A DNA stretch of 64,000 nt from Rathayibacter sp. VKM Ac-2760 (lineage in GTDB: Bacteria > Actinomycetota > Actinomycetes > Actinomycetales > Microbacteriaceae). Below, piece by piece: positions 40,301-48,275 of the stretch. Under the pieces are notes generated by a model. It was not told the origin of the DNA. It saw only the letters and a program-made list of their open reading frames with translations, and did not search any database. Position numbers and translations under genes: made by a program. Position 1 is the first letter of the stretch; every line of letters starts with the position of its first letter. The stretch is taken from positions 1,178,001 through 1,242,000 of the forward strand of contig NZ_CP047173.1 in the NCBI RefSeq assembly GCF_009834185.1, written 5' to 3'.

Positions 40301-41217
40301 TCGGCGACGTTGGTCGCCAGGACCACGCGCCGCCGGACGCCCGGGGTGCGCCCCTTCTCGAAGACGCGGTGCTGATCCGCGGCCGACAGCCGGCCGTAGA
40401 GGGGGAGGACCTCGGTGCCGGGGATGTTCCGCCCGCGGATGGCGTCCTCGGCGTCGCGGATCTCGTTCTCGCCGGAGAGGAAGACGAGGACGTCGCCCTG
40501 GTCCTCGCGCGCCAGCTCGGCGAGCGCGTCGGCGATGCCCGTCATCAGGTCGCGGCTGCCGCTCGTGGCGTCGGGGACGTCGGTGTCGTCCTCCTCCTCG
40601 GGCTCCTCGGCGACGAGCGGCCGGTAGCGTATCTCGACGGGGTAGGTGCGGCCGGAGACCTCGATGATCGGCGCGGGCTCTCCCGAGGCGTCCCGGAAGT
40701 GCTCGGCGAAGCTCTGCGGGTCGATCGTCGCGGACGTGATGATCAGCTTGAGGTCCGGGCGGCGCGGCAGCAGGCGGTGCAGGTAGCCGAGCAGGAAGTC
40801 GATGTTGAGGCTGCGCTCGTGCGCCTCGTCGATGATGATCGTGTCGTACCGGCTGAGCATCCGGTCGTGGTTCATCTCGTTGAGCAGGATGCCGTCGGTC
40901 ATCAGCTTGATCCGGGTCGACGCGCTCGCCTTGTCGGTGAAGCGGACCTGGTAGCCGACGATCCCGCCGACCTCGTCGTCGAGCTCCTCGGCGATGCGCT
41001 CGGCGATGGTGCGGGCGGCGATGCGGCGGGGCTGGGTGTGCGCGATGCTCTCGCGGCCGAGCTCGAGGCAGATCTTCGGCAGCTGCGTCGTCTTGCCGGA
41101 GCCGGTGGCGCCGGCGACGATGACGACCTGGTGGTCGCGGATGGCGGCGGCGATGTCGTCCCTGCGCGCCGAGACGGGGAGTTCGGGAGGATACCGGATG
41201 CTGAGGACGTCTGACAT
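37327..41217 (-). CDS. hrpA: ATP-dependent RNA helicase HrpA, interrupted in frame by a repeat element
   Basis: A 1296-residue DEAH-box helicase of full HrpA length. Walker A GATGSGKTTQLPK (about 32-44), DEAHERSLNIDFLLGYL, SATIDPQSF and motif VI NQRSGRSGRTSAG are intact, followed by the ratchet and OB-fold regions and the long HrpA C-terminal domain (IRKVLAG at the end). Residues 432-452 are encoded by a family B element and sit between LTELGAIA and APQLTRIGRDLARLPIDP, where relatives have a short loop. The frame is unbroken. ATG at 41217 with GGAGGG before it. A role in mRNA/ribosome handling is family knowledge. Confidence 0.95.
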   Translation of the reverse strand: MSDVLSIRYPPELPVSARRDDIAAAIRDHQVVIVAGATGSGKTTQLPKICLELGRESIAHTQPRRIAARTIAERIAEELDDEVGGIVGYQVRFTDKASASTRIKLMTDGILLNEMNHDRMLSRYDTIIIDEAHERSLNIDFLLGYLHRLLPRRPDLKLIITSATIDPQSFAEHFRDASGEPAPIIEVSGRTYPVEIRYRPLVAEEPEEEDDTDVPDATSGSRDLMTGIADALAELAREDQGDVLVFLSGENEIRDAEDAIRGRNIPGTEVLPLYGRLSAADQHRVFEKGRTPGVRRRVVLATNVAETSLTVPGIRYVIDGGTARISRYSARSKVQRLPIEAISQASANQRSGRSGRTSAGIAIRLYSEEDFARRPEFTDPEILRTGLAAVILQMISLGLGDIAGFPFLTPPDSRGIKDGLDLLTELGAIAAPRDATSVRDTPEKASTSGISRGAGKAPQLTRIGRDLARLPIDPRFGRMVIESRKHDVSREVMAIVAGLTIQDVRERPLERRAQADQQHARFVDPTSDFLTLLNLWNYVEEKQAELSSSAFRRLCKAEYLNYLRVREWQDVFRQLRQLARPLKLELADPKVDPDGIHRSLLAGLLSHLGIKDTTSQQAQRAAKNRERQSVQYVGARNAKFSIFPGSALAKKQPDALMSAELVETSKLFARSNAAIDPAWAEAIAGDLVKRQFSEPHWEKAQGAAVAYEKVTLYGVPIIARRRVQFSRIDAGYARELFIRHALVEGEWDARHAFDRKNRALRAELERLEERTRRRDLLVDDEAVFDFYDRRVPRDITSVRSFDSWWRTAQHDEPDLLTMTQETLLPEDAEQIDETAFPTQWRQADQRFRLSYRFEPGTEEDGVTVHVPLALLPRVTPLGFDWLVPGLRAELVTAMIKALPKHLRRNVVPANDWARKLTAALPQDVPNPPTESFAATLAGAIRREAGVVIDAADFDLERIPAHLRVTFAIADERGRTVAAGKELAPLAERLRGRVRDEVARVVEARVPDALERRGIKTWDMAELPRVTDTRQGGNTIRAYPALIDDGDSVSIRLLATAEDQAREHPRGVRRLLLLATPSPVAYVQQYLTANEKLVLAQSPYQNTTALFTDCLLACVDAVLWRMKPDGMLFLRAEFDAVRDRVSGSVMDSMFETVKTVTTILTTARGVEKALKASTSMALLPALTDAREQLTGLVHPGFVSATGLERLRHLPRYLGGITERFGKIGENVGRDRVWLNEVQAAQELYRSAGGTIPLPPHAPERLVRARWLIEELRISFFAQSLGTVESVSLQRIRKVLAG
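39862..39924 (-). repeat. family B 63-bp element, copy 3, inside hrpA
   Basis: Left arm CCGCGAGATGCCACTTGTG is intact. The right arm has two substitutions (TGAAGTGGCAT for CACAAGTGGCAT on the plus strand). The 63 bases begin exactly on a codon boundary of hrpA and supply 21 codons, PRDATSVRDTPEKASTSGIS and Arg. The core motif CGACACGCCG reads on the minus strand. Confidence 0.92.
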
Positions 41218-41226
41218 GAGCCCTCC

Positions 41227-41232
41227 ATCCTA
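41227..41232 (-). promoter_or_regulatory. -10 hexamer TAGGAT for hrpA
   Basis: On the minus strand it ends 9 bases before the ATG at 41217, with GGAGGG in the gap; a leader of 2-3 bases or fully leaderless. Confidence 0.4.
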
Positions 41233-41317
41233 CGGCGCCGTGACATGATGCCCAGGTCTCCCGGCGGAATCCCGCGGGCGGCCACCCGCGCCGAGCGGAC
41301 CGAGCAGAGAGCCGAGT

Positions 41318-41548
41318 GTGAACACGCAGTCCCTCCTCGTGATCCTCAACATCGTCCTGCTGATCCTCGCGATCCGGGGCGTGCTGGCGAACGGGCGGCT
41401 GTCGAAGGTGGCGAAGGTCGGCTGGGTGGCGCTGATCGTGATCCTGCCGTTCGCGGGCAGCATCGCGTACCTGGTGTTCGGCCGGCGGGCGAGCGGGGGT
41501 GGGGCGGCGGGGCCGCAGCGGCCGACCGGGTGGTTCTTCGAGCGCTGA
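41318..41548 (+). CDS. small PLDc_N-domain membrane protein
   Basis: A 76-residue protein with two hydrophobic segments: SLLVILNIVLLILAIRGVLAN and VGWVALIVILPFAGSIAYLVFG. The second, with its WVALIVILPFAGSIAYLVFGR pattern, is the PLDc_N module found at the N-terminus of cardiolipin synthases; here it stands alone. The tail is Gly/Arg-rich. Starts at GTG; the ribosome site is weak (GAGAGCCGA). It diverges from hrpA. The function of stand-alone copies is unknown. Confidence 0.8.
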   Translation: MNTQSLLVILNIVLLILAIRGVLANGRLSKVAKVGWVALIVILPFAGSIAYLVFGRRASGGGAAGPQRPTGWFFER

Positions 41549-41573
41549 CGTCCGTCGTGCTGGCGGGTGGGGC

Positions 41574-41662
41574 GGACGCGGTGCCTCGTCGCGGCTCCTT
41601 CCCGCGCGCCTGCGGCGCGCCCGCCAGACCCGAGCCAGGAGCCGCGACGAGGCACCGCGTCC
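41574..41662. repeat. 26-bp perfect inverted repeat with a structured loop
   Basis: Bases 41574-41599 are exactly complementary to 41637-41662 (arm core GCGGTGCCTCGTCGCGGCTC). The 37-base loop contains a further GCGCGC/GCGCGC stem. With weaker pairing outside the arms, the structure spans about 110 bases. It follows the PLDc_N gene by 25 bases. Only one copy is in the window. Confidence 0.85.
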
Positions 41663-41725
41663 ACCCCGCCGGGGGCGAGGGTGCCCGCTCTCAGGAGGTG
41701 CGGGAGCAGACCGCACCCCCCCCGC

Positions 41726-41764
41726 TTGCTGGTCGAGTAGCCCCGAAGGGGCGTATCGAGACCC
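41726..41764 (-). repeat. family A repeat, single unit
   Basis: A minus-oriented unit: TGCTGGTCGAGTAGCC, hairpin CCG-AA-GGGG, then GCGTATCGAGACCC. It lies between the co-directional PLDc_N and thioredoxin-domain genes. With the inverted repeat at 41574-41662 it accounts for most of the 299-base gap. Confidence 0.8.
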
Positions 41765-41834
41765 ACCGTCACCGACACTTCCGGTGGACGGGATCGCGAC
41801 ACCCAGCAGGGACACCCCCGGGCGGGGCGGCGTC

Positions 41835-41840
41835 TAGCGT
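41835..41840 (+). promoter_or_regulatory. -10 hexamer TAGCGT, leaderless-type, for the DUF255 gene
   Basis: It ends 7 bases before the ATG at 41848. Confidence 0.5.
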
Positions 41841-41847
41841 GGACGGC

Positions 41848-43725
41848 ATGGCCGAACGACTCCGCTCCAGTGTCAGCCCGTACCTCCGCTCGCACGCGGG
41901 CAACCCCGTCGACTGGTTCCCGTGGGGCGAGGAGGCGTTCGCGGAGGCGGTGCGGCGGGACGTGCCGGTGCTCGTGTCGATCGGGTACGCGACCTGCCAC
42001 TGGTGCCACGTGATGGCGCGGGAGTCGTTCTCGGATCCGGTGCTCGCGGAGCGCCTGAACGGCGGATTCGTCGCCGTGAAGGTCGACCGCGAGGAGCACC
42101 CCGATGTCGACACCGCCTATCTCACCGCCGCCAGCGCCTTCACCAGGAACCTCGGCTGGCCGCTGACCGTCTTCACCACGCCGACGGGTGAGCCGTTCTA
42201 CGCCGGCACCTACTTCCCGCCGCGGGCCGTCGGCGGCGTGCCCGCCTTCTCGGACGTCCTCGACGCGGTGTCGGAGGCGTGGCGGCTGCGGCGCGACGAG
42301 GTGCACGCCACGGCCGGCTCGCTCAGCGCCGCGCTGCGGGAGGCGACGGCGGTGGTCCCGCCGGCCGGTGCGCTCCCGGACGACGCCGCGCTCGACGCGG
42401 CCGTCGCCGCGCTCGCCGCCGAGGAGGACCTCGTGCACGGCGGATTCGGCGGGGCGCCGAAGTTCCCGGTGGCGCCGGTGCTCGGGTTCCTGGCGTCGCG
42501 GGGGAGCGGGGCGGAGCTGGCCGAGCGGACGCTGCTGACGCTGGCGGGCTCGCCGCTGCGGGATCGCGACGGCGGCTTCTTCCGCTACGCGACGCGGGAG
42601 GACTGGAGCGATCCGCACTACGAGCGGATGCTCTACGACAACGCGCAGCTGCTCGACGTCGCGGCGCTGCTGCTCGGGCGCGACGGCGTCGATCGGGAGG
42701 CCGTCGCCGGGGTGGCGGAGGGGATCGCCGACTTCCTGCTCGCGACGCTGCGGCGGCCGAGCGGCGGCTTCGCGAGCGCGCAGGACTCGGAGAGCCTCAT
42801 CGATGGGCAGCGCTCGGAGGGCGGCTATTACCTCGCCGAGGACCGGTCCGAACTGAGCCCGCCGGCGCTCGACGAGAAGGTCGTCACGGGCTGGAACGGG
42901 CTGGCGATCGGGGCGCTCGCGCGGGCCGGACGGCTGCTGGGCCGGGAGGACTGGATCGCGGCGGCGCGGGCGGCCGCGGATCTGCTGATCGAGCGGCACC
43001 TGGTCGACGGGCGCGTGAGCGTCCGCGCCTCGCTCGGCGACTCCGTCTCGGCCGCGCGGCCCGCGCTGGAGGACCTGGGGATGCTCGCCGGCGGGCTGCT
43101 GCAGCTCGCGCTCGCCGAAGGCGCGCCCCGGTACGCGGTCGTCGCGCGGTCGCTGATCGACGGGGCTCTCGACGCAGCGACGGCCTGGCCGCCGTTCGCG
43201 CTGCCCGGCGGCGGGGATCCGGCGCTCGTCGCGCGGGGTCTCCTGCTCGCGGCGGATCCGTCCGAGGGCGCCTACCCCTCGGGTCTCTCCGCGGCGGCCG
43301 ACGCCGCGCACGGGCTCTACCTGCTGACCGGCGAGCTGCGCTACCGCGAGGCGGCGGAGGCCGTCGTCGGCGGCATCGCGCCGAGCGCGCTCGGGCAGCC
43401 GAGGGGCTTCGGCGGCGTGCTCGCCCTGGCCGGGCGGCTCGCCCGACCCGTCACGCAGCTGGTCGTGGTGGTGCCGGACGCCCGGGCGGAGGAGGCGGCC
43501 GAGCTGCGCGCCGACGCGCACGAGACGGAGCTCGGCGTCCTCGCGGTCGTCGCCGACTCGGTCGCCGCCGCGTGGGCGGAGGCCGGCTTCGAGCTCTTCG
43601 AGGGCCGCGCCTCGCGCGACGGAGCGCCGACCGCCTACTCCTGCGAGGCGTTCGTCTGCGCGCTGCCGACGACGACCCTCCCGCAGCAGCTGGCGACCCT
43701 CCCGGAGCAGTTCAGGCGGCCGTGA
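41848..43725 (+). CDS. thioredoxin-domain protein, YyaL/SPATA20 (DUF255) family
   Basis: A 625-residue cytosolic protein. The N-terminal thioredoxin-like DUF255 domain (1 to about 165) starts SVSPYLRSHAGNPVDWFPWGEEAF and has the CxxC motif in YATCHWCHVMARESF, then DREEHPDVD and NLGWPLTVFTTPTGEPFYAGTYFPP. The rest is an alpha/alpha barrel resembling N-acylglucosamine epimerases (YATREDWSDPHYERMLYDNAQLL, LDEKVVTGWNGLAIGALARAG). The biochemical role is not settled for the family. Its 3' end overlaps the convergent sulfurtransferase gene by 14 bases. Confidence 0.93.
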   Translation: MAERLRSSVSPYLRSHAGNPVDWFPWGEEAFAEAVRRDVPVLVSIGYATCHWCHVMARESFSDPVLAERLNGGFVAVKVDREEHPDVDTAYLTAASAFTRNLGWPLTVFTTPTGEPFYAGTYFPPRAVGGVPAFSDVLDAVSEAWRLRRDEVHATAGSLSAALREATAVVPPAGALPDDAALDAAVAALAAEEDLVHGGFGGAPKFPVAPVLGFLASRGSGAELAERTLLTLAGSPLRDRDGGFFRYATREDWSDPHYERMLYDNAQLLDVAALLLGRDGVDREAVAGVAEGIADFLLATLRRPSGGFASAQDSESLIDGQRSEGGYYLAEDRSELSPPALDEKVVTGWNGLAIGALARAGRLLGREDWIAAARAAADLLIERHLVDGRVSVRASLGDSVSAARPALEDLGMLAGGLLQLALAEGAPRYAVVARSLIDGALDAATAWPPFALPGGGDPALVARGLLLAADPSEGAYPSGLSAAADAAHGLYLLTGELRYREAAEAVVGGIAPSALGQPRGFGGVLALAGRLARPVTQLVVVVPDARAEEAAELRADAHETELGVLAVVADSVAAAWAEAGFELFEGRASRDGAPTAYSCEAFVCALPTTTLPQQLATLPEQFRRP

Positions 43726-44593
43726 CCACCAGCGGCGCGTCCGGGTCCGCGGCCCACTCGTTCAGCGAGCCGTCGTAGACGACCGCCGTGTCGACCCCGA
43801 GCACGGCGAGCGCGAGCGCGTCGGCCGTCGCGGCGATGCCGCCGCCGCAGTAGAGGACGATGCGCTCGGCCCGCAGCGTCTCGCCGAAGAGGGCGCGGAG
43901 CCGCTCGGCCGGCAGGAGCGTGTTGGTCTCGCGGTCGACGAGTCGGGCGGCGGGAACGCTGACCGAGCCCGGCAGGTGGCCGCGGCGCGGTCGCTGCCCG
44001 GCCTCACCGGTGAACTCCTTCGGCGGCACCGCGCAGACGAGCGCGCCCGGCGCCTCGCCGCGGACGATCCGCTCGACCTCGGCCTTGTCGACCCAGAGCG
44101 GCCGCTCCGCGCGCACGGTGATCCCGGGGCCGGCGACCGGAGCGACGTGCCCGGTCTCGACGGCCCGCGCCTCCTGCCGCCACGCCGTGAGACCGCCGTC
44201 GAGCACGGCGACCGCGTCGTGCCCGGCCGCCCGCAGCAGCCACCAGAGCCGCGAGGCCCACTGCCCCACCGCGGAGTCGTAGACGACGACGACCGACCCG
44301 TCGTCGATGCCGAGCGCGCCGACCGCCGCGGCGAGGCGCTCCGGGTCGAGGCGCGAGAACGGCTGCGCGGCCTCGGCGTCGGAGAGCTGCTCGATCAGGT
44401 CGGCGAAGACGGCGCCCGGCACGTGCCCCTCGACCAGGTACTGGTCCTCGCCGCTGAGATAGCGGTAGCGGCCGTCGAAGCCGGGCACGAACAGCACGCT
44501 CGCATCGACCACGACGAGGTTCTCGCGGCCGAGGTGGTCGGCGAGCCACTGGGTCGAGACGATCGGCCGGGCGAGGTACGGGGAGCTGGTCAC
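43712..44593 (-). CDS. sulfurtransferase (thiosulfate/3-mercaptopyruvate type)
   Basis: A 293-residue protein with two rhodanese domains. The N-terminal one is inactive (about 10-130, VVVDASVLF ... VPGAVFADLIEQLSD). The C-terminal one carries the active-site loop with cysteine in RIVLYCGGGIAATADALAL. It transfers sulfane sulfur from thiosulfate or mercaptopyruvate to an acceptor; the loop is not decisive between them. I chose GTG at 44593, 6 bases after a -10, rather than the longer frame. The two catalytic-fold proteins overlapping here, YyaL and rhodanese, both do thiol chemistry, but convergence suggests no shared transcript. Confidence 0.92.
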   Translation of the reverse strand: MTSSPYLARPIVSTQWLADHLGRENLVVVDASVLFVPGFDGRYRYLSGEDQYLVEGHVPGAVFADLIEQLSDAEAAQPFSRLDPERLAAAVGALGIDDGSVVVVYDSAVGQWASRLWWLLRAAGHDAVAVLDGGLTAWRQEARAVETGHVAPVAGPGITVRAERPLWVDKAEVERIVRGEAPGALVCAVPPKEFTGEAGQRPRRGHLPGSVSVPAARLVDRETNTLLPAERLRALFGETLRAERIVLYCGGGIAATADALALAVLGVDTAVVYDGSLNEWAADPDAPLVVTAA

Positions 44594-44599
44594 CCGGCC

Positions 44600-44605
44600 A
44601 CGGTA
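44600..44605 (-). promoter_or_regulatory. -10 hexamer TACCGT, leaderless-type, for the sulfurtransferase gene
   Basis: On the minus strand it ends 6 bases before the GTG at 44593. Confidence 0.5.
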
Positions 44606-44678
44606 GGTCCCACCACCGACGCCGCGCACCCGGACGCGTAACGCCCGGTCATCCGGGCGCCGCCCGGTCGACGGCGCC

Positions 44679-46058
44679 TCAGCACTCGATGACGTTGACC
44701 GCGAGGCCGCCCTCGCTGGTCTCCTTGTACTTCGAGGACATGTCGATGCCCGTCTGCCGCATCGTCTCGATCACCGTGTCGAGCGACACGCGGTGCGTCC
44801 CGTCGCCGTGCAGCGCGAGCCGCGCGGCGCTCACCGCGGTGGAGGCCGCGATCGCGTTGCGCTCGATGCACGGGATCTGCACCAGCCCGCCGACGGGGTC
44901 GCAGGTCAGCCCGAGGTGGTGCTCCATCGCGATCTCGGCCGCGTTCTCCACCTGCCGCGGAGTCCCGCCGAGCACCGCGCAGAGGGCGCCGGCCGCCATC
45001 GCGCAGGCCGAGCCGACCTCGCCCTGGCAGCCCGCCTCCGCGCCCGAGATCGACGCGTTGGTCTTGCAGAGCGAGCCGATCGCGGTCGCCGTGAGCAGGA
45101 ACCGCCGGATGCCCGCGGGGTCGGCCCCCGGCACGAAGCGCAGGTAGTGGTGCGCGACGGCCGGGATGATGCCCGCCGCCCCGTTGGTCGGCGCGGTGAC
45201 CACGCGACCGCCCGCCGCGTTCTCCTCGTTGACCGCGAGCGCGAACGCGTGCAGCCATTCCACCGAGGTCGCCCGGGCGCGGTCCAGCGGGTCGTCCTCG
45301 AAGGCCTCGAGCCGCTCGCGCAGCACGGAGGCGCGGCGCCGAACACCGAGACCGCCCGGCAGGACGCCGTCCGTCGCGAGCCCGTGGTCGACGCACGCGG
45401 CCATCGCGTCCCAGATCGCGTCGAGCCGCGCGTCCACGTCGAGGTCCGGGTGCAGCGCCCGCTCGTTGGCGGCGGCGATCTCGTCGATGCTCGAGCGGGT
45501 CCGGTCGCAGGTCGCGAGCAGGTCGAGCGCCGAGACGAACGGGTAGGGGTGCGGGGCGAGCGAGGCCAGCTCGGCGCGCTCACCGGCCCGGCGGATGAAG
45601 CCGCCGCCGATCGAGTAGTAGGTGTCCTCCCACTCCGGCAGCGCCGCGTCGCCGAGCCAGACGCTGAAGGTCAGGGCGTTCGGGTGCTCGGGCAGCCGGG
45701 TGCGCGGCTCGAAGGCGATGTCGTCGCGGATCATCGGGAGCCGCACCTCGCCCGCGAGCGCGATCGAGTCCTCCTCGTCGAGGCGAGCCCATGCGCCGCG
45801 GACCTCCGCCGGATCGCAGGTCTCCGGATGCAGACCGGAGAGCCCCGCGACGATCGCATCGGGCGTCCCGTGGCCGATGCCCGTCGAGCCGAGCGAGCCG
45901 TAGAGCGTGCAGACCACGCGGCTCACCCGTTCGAGCAGCCCCGCCTCGCGCAGCCGCTCGGCCAGCGCCAGCGCCGCCCGCATCGGCCCGACGGTGTGCG
46001 AGCTCGACGGCCCGATCCCCACGCTGAACAGGTCGAAGGCGGAGACGTAAGCACTCAT
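44679..46058 (-). CDS. sdaA: L-serine ammonia-lyase, single-chain iron-sulfur type
   Basis: A 459-residue enzyme that deaminates L-serine to pyruvate with a [4Fe-4S] cluster. The N-terminal beta domain begins SAYVSAFDLFSVGIGPSSSHTVGPM; the C-terminal alpha domain has NGAAGIIPAV, SISGAEAGCQGEVGSACAMAAGAL and TCDPVGGLVQIPCIERNAIA, supplying the cluster cysteines. It ends with a Cys-containing tail (NVIEC*), as in family members where the C-terminal cysteine enters the active site. Length is normal for the fused SdaA form. Confidence 0.96.
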   Translation of the reverse strand: MSAYVSAFDLFSVGIGPSSSHTVGPMRAALALAERLREAGLLERVSRVVCTLYGSLGSTGIGHGTPDAIVAGLSGLHPETCDPAEVRGAWARLDEEDSIALAGEVRLPMIRDDIAFEPRTRLPEHPNALTFSVWLGDAALPEWEDTYYSIGGGFIRRAGERAELASLAPHPYPFVSALDLLATCDRTRSSIDEIAAANERALHPDLDVDARLDAIWDAMAACVDHGLATDGVLPGGLGVRRRASVLRERLEAFEDDPLDRARATSVEWLHAFALAVNEENAAGGRVVTAPTNGAAGIIPAVAHHYLRFVPGADPAGIRRFLLTATAIGSLCKTNASISGAEAGCQGEVGSACAMAAGALCAVLGGTPRQVENAAEIAMEHHLGLTCDPVGGLVQIPCIERNAIAASTAVSAARLALHGDGTHRVSLDTVIETMRQTGIDMSSKYKETSEGGLAVNVIEC

Positions 46059-46064
46059 CGTCCG

Positions 46065-46070
46065 AGACTA
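46065..46070 (-). promoter_or_regulatory. -10 hexamer TAGTCT, leaderless-type, for sdaA
   Basis: On the minus strand it ends 6 bases before the ATG at 46058. Confidence 0.5.
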
Positions 46071-46086
46071 CGCCTCGCGCGCGGCA

Positions 46087-46118
46087 GGGGGCGGGCGCCC
46101 GATCGAGCGCCCGCCCCC
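46087..46118 (-). terminator. terminator after the cell-wall enzyme pair
   Basis: GGGGGCGGGCGC (46087-46098) and GCGCCCGCCCCC (46107-46118) make a perfect 12-bp stem with an 8-base loop, 24 bases past the stop at 46142. Confidence 0.7.
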
Positions 46119-46141
46119 TTCCTGTTCAGCGTTGTCGCATC

Positions 46142-47179
46142 TCAGAACTCGCAGTGCACGTGGTCCGAGTGGCCCGCGTCGCCGGGGCCGAGCGTGAGCG
46201 TCGCGCCCATCTCGGCGCAGGCGTTCTGGATCGCCTGGTGGTCGGCGCCCTCGTAGACCCGCACGCCGTCGATCAGGTCGATGTCGACCGCGTCGCCGGT
46301 GTAGTGGCCGGAGCCCGTGGAGTGGTCCTCACCCGCGATGGAGGTGACCCGCAGCGTGTGGCCGTACTGCGTGTTGAGCTTCAGCAGCGCGTCGAGCATG
46401 GCCGGGTTCAGCGCGACCGAGGTCACTCCGGCGTCGCCCTCGGGGCTCGTCTTCGCGGGCTGGCCGTCGGCCGTGTCGCGGACGTTGGCGAGCGAGGTGG
46501 AGGCGGCGTCCGAGCCCAGCTCGTAGAGCTCGATCCCCGGGTTGTCGAGGATCGCCTGCGCGGTCGCGGCGGCGTCGCCCGACGGGGGAGGAGTCGTGCC
46601 GCCGGTCCCGGTGATCAGCGCCTTCCAGGTGGCCGGCCCGACGATGCCGTCGGCGGTCAGCCCGGCGCCACCCTGGAAGCTCTGCACCGCGGCGGTCGTC
46701 GCCGCGCCGAACGCGCCGTCGACCGCGACGGACGCGCCGTTCGCGTTCAGCTGCGTCTGCACCGCGCTGACCGCGTCCCCGGAGGCGCCGCTCTGCACGG
46801 TCACCGTCAGTGCACCCCAGGTGGCCGCGCCGATCACGCCGTCGGCCGCGAGGCCCGCGCCGGACTGGAAGGAGGTGACCGCCGACTGCGTGCCGACGCC
46901 GAACGCGCCGTCGACGGCGAGCGACTGGCCGGAGGAGCGCAGGAGGTACTGCGCGGTGGTCACGTCCTCGCCGGTCGCGCCGGAGGAGAGGACGGGCCAG
47001 TCGGCCGCCTGGGCGCTGGTCGCCGTGCCGACGCTGACGCCGAGGGCGAGCAGCAGGGCGGTGACGACCGCGAGGGCGCGGGCGCCGAGGCTCCGTGGCC
47101 GCCGGATCTCCGGGGCAGTGGTGGTGCCTGTCGTGCTGATCTCTGTCGTGCTGATCTCTGTCGTGCTCATGATCCTCAT
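46142..47179 (-). CDS. exported peptidoglycan-binding protein with M15-type D,D-peptidase domain
   Basis: About 345 residues. A Ser/Thr-rich N-terminus repeating STTEIS leads to a signal segment (ALAVVTALLLALGVSVGTATSAQAA). Two peptidoglycan-binding domains follow (each ending VDGAFGxxT..AV.SFQxGAGLxADGxxGxATWxAL). The C-terminal domain has zinc ligands as in M15 peptidases: HSTGSGHYTGDAVDIDL and HSDHVHCEF. It probably cleaves D-Ala-containing stem peptides. The ATG at 47179 overlaps the previous stop (ATGA); ATG at 47170 with GAGG before it is an alternative. Confidence 0.85.
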   Translation of the reverse strand: MRIMSTTEISTTEISTTGTTTAPEIRRPRSLGARALAVVTALLLALGVSVGTATSAQAADWPVLSSGATGEDVTTAQYLLRSSGQSLAVDGAFGVGTQSAVTSFQSGAGLAADGVIGAATWGALTVTVQSGASGDAVSAVQTQLNANGASVAVDGAFGAATTAAVQSFQGGAGLTADGIVGPATWKALITGTGGTTPPPSGDAAATAQAILDNPGIELYELGSDAASTSLANVRDTADGQPAKTSPEGDAGVTSVALNPAMLDALLKLNTQYGHTLRVTSIAGEDHSTGSGHYTGDAVDIDLIDGVRVYEGADHQAIQNACAEMGATLTLGPGDAGHSDHVHCEF

Positions 47180-48177
47180 CCCTCGCTCTCGACGGCCTCG
47201 CGCGCCAGGGTCTCCCACTGCGCGTAGGCGTCCGGGTAGGCGGAGACCTGCACGGCCTGCGCCGCCTCGGTCACCGACATCGACTCCCAGCCGGCGATGT
47301 CCGTCAGCCCGGTGTTGCTGGTGGGGCTGTTCGCCGCCCCGTAGAACGCCCTCGAGGCGTAGACCGGGTCGACCAGATCGGCCGGGTCGCCCCAGCCCGC
47401 CGACGGGCGCTGCTGGAAGAGGCCGACCGAGTCGCGGTCGCCGCCGGAGAGGTTGCGCAGTCGCGACTCCTGCATGGCGGTCGCGATGGCGATCACCCAG
47501 CCGTACTCCGGCACGCCGGCGGTCTTGCCCTCGGCGATGATCGTGCGGACGTTCGCGAGCTGCTCCTCGCTGAGGGTCGCGAACGTCTCGCCCGGCTGGC
47601 CGGGGTCGGGCGTGGTACCCGAGCCGGCGCCGACGAGCGACTGCCAGGTCTGCGGTCCGACGACTCCGTCGACGGTGAGTCCGGCCGCCGACTGGACGCT
47701 CTTCACCGCGGCCAGGGTCGCGGCGCCGAACGCGCCGTCGACCGTGATGCTCGCGCCGACCTTGTTCAGCTGGACCTGGAGCGCACTGACCGCCTCACCG
47801 GAGTCCCCGGAGGACACCGTGGTGATCAGCGCCGCCCAGGTCTGCGCGCCGACGACGCCGTCGGCGGACAGGCCGCGCGCGCTCTGGAAGGAGGTCACCG
47901 CGGCGGCGGTGGCGGGCCCGAAGACGCCGTCGGCGTCGACGGAGGCACCGGCCGCGTTCAGCAGGTGCTGCACGGTGCGGGCGTTGGCGCTGTTCTCGCC
48001 CTCGGCGACGACGGGCCAGGCGGCGGCCGACGCGGCAGCGGCGCTGGTCGGCGCCTCGGCCGCGAAGACGGCGGGCGCCGTGGCGACCGACCCGAAGGCG
48101 AGGGCGCCGCAGGCGACCCCCGCGATCAGGAGGCGCCTCGGGCGCTGGACGACTGGAGTGGGACGGGTGGTTCTCAT
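47176..48177 (-). CDS. exported peptidoglycan-binding protein with lysozyme-like domain
   Basis: A 333-residue protein. The signal peptide (RRLLIAGVACGALAFGSVATAPAVFA) is followed by two peptidoglycan-binding domains (VDADGVFGPATAAAVTSFQSARGLSADGVVGAQTWAALI and a second copy). The C-terminal domain (about 205-333) contains AIATAMQESRLRNLSGGDRDSVGLFQQRPSAGWG, a lytic-transglycosylase-like core with a candidate catalytic Glu in MQES. The ATG at 48177 has GAGGTG upstream. It is cotranscribed with the M15-type protein, giving one strand-cutting and one peptide-cutting enzyme with the same wall anchors. Confidence 0.85.
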   Translation of the reverse strand: MRTTRPTPVVQRPRRLLIAGVACGALAFGSVATAPAVFAAEAPTSAAAASAAAWPVVAEGENSANARTVQHLLNAAGASVDADGVFGPATAAAVTSFQSARGLSADGVVGAQTWAALITTVSSGDSGEAVSALQVQLNKVGASITVDGAFGAATLAAVKSVQSAAGLTVDGVVGPQTWQSLVGAGSGTTPDPGQPGETFATLSEEQLANVRTIIAEGKTAGVPEYGWVIAIATAMQESRLRNLSGGDRDSVGLFQQRPSAGWGDPADLVDPVYASRAFYGAANSPTSNTGLTDIAGWESMSVTEAAQAVQVSAYPDAYAQWETLAREAVESEG

Positions 48178-48259
48178 CGTTTCGTACACCTCTTCGTGGC
48201 CGCCGGGCGGCCTGATTCGTCGTCACGATCGGCGGAGTTCGCTTCTCCCTTGCCCGTCC

Positions 48260-48265
48260 TGCCTA
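48260..48265 (-). promoter_or_regulatory. possible -10 (TAGGCA) of the cell-wall enzyme operon
   Basis: This minus-strand hexamer would give a leader of about 75 bases before the ATG at 48177. The palindrome at 48276-48294 sits immediately upstream. Confidence 0.35.
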
Positions 48266-48275
48266 CTCCGGTCGC

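Noticed and set aside
41230..43521. 763-codon frame antisense to the DUF255 gene
   Set aside because: Its product is low-complexity Arg/Gly/Ala sequence, and it runs through repeat elements; the sense gene has clear motifs.
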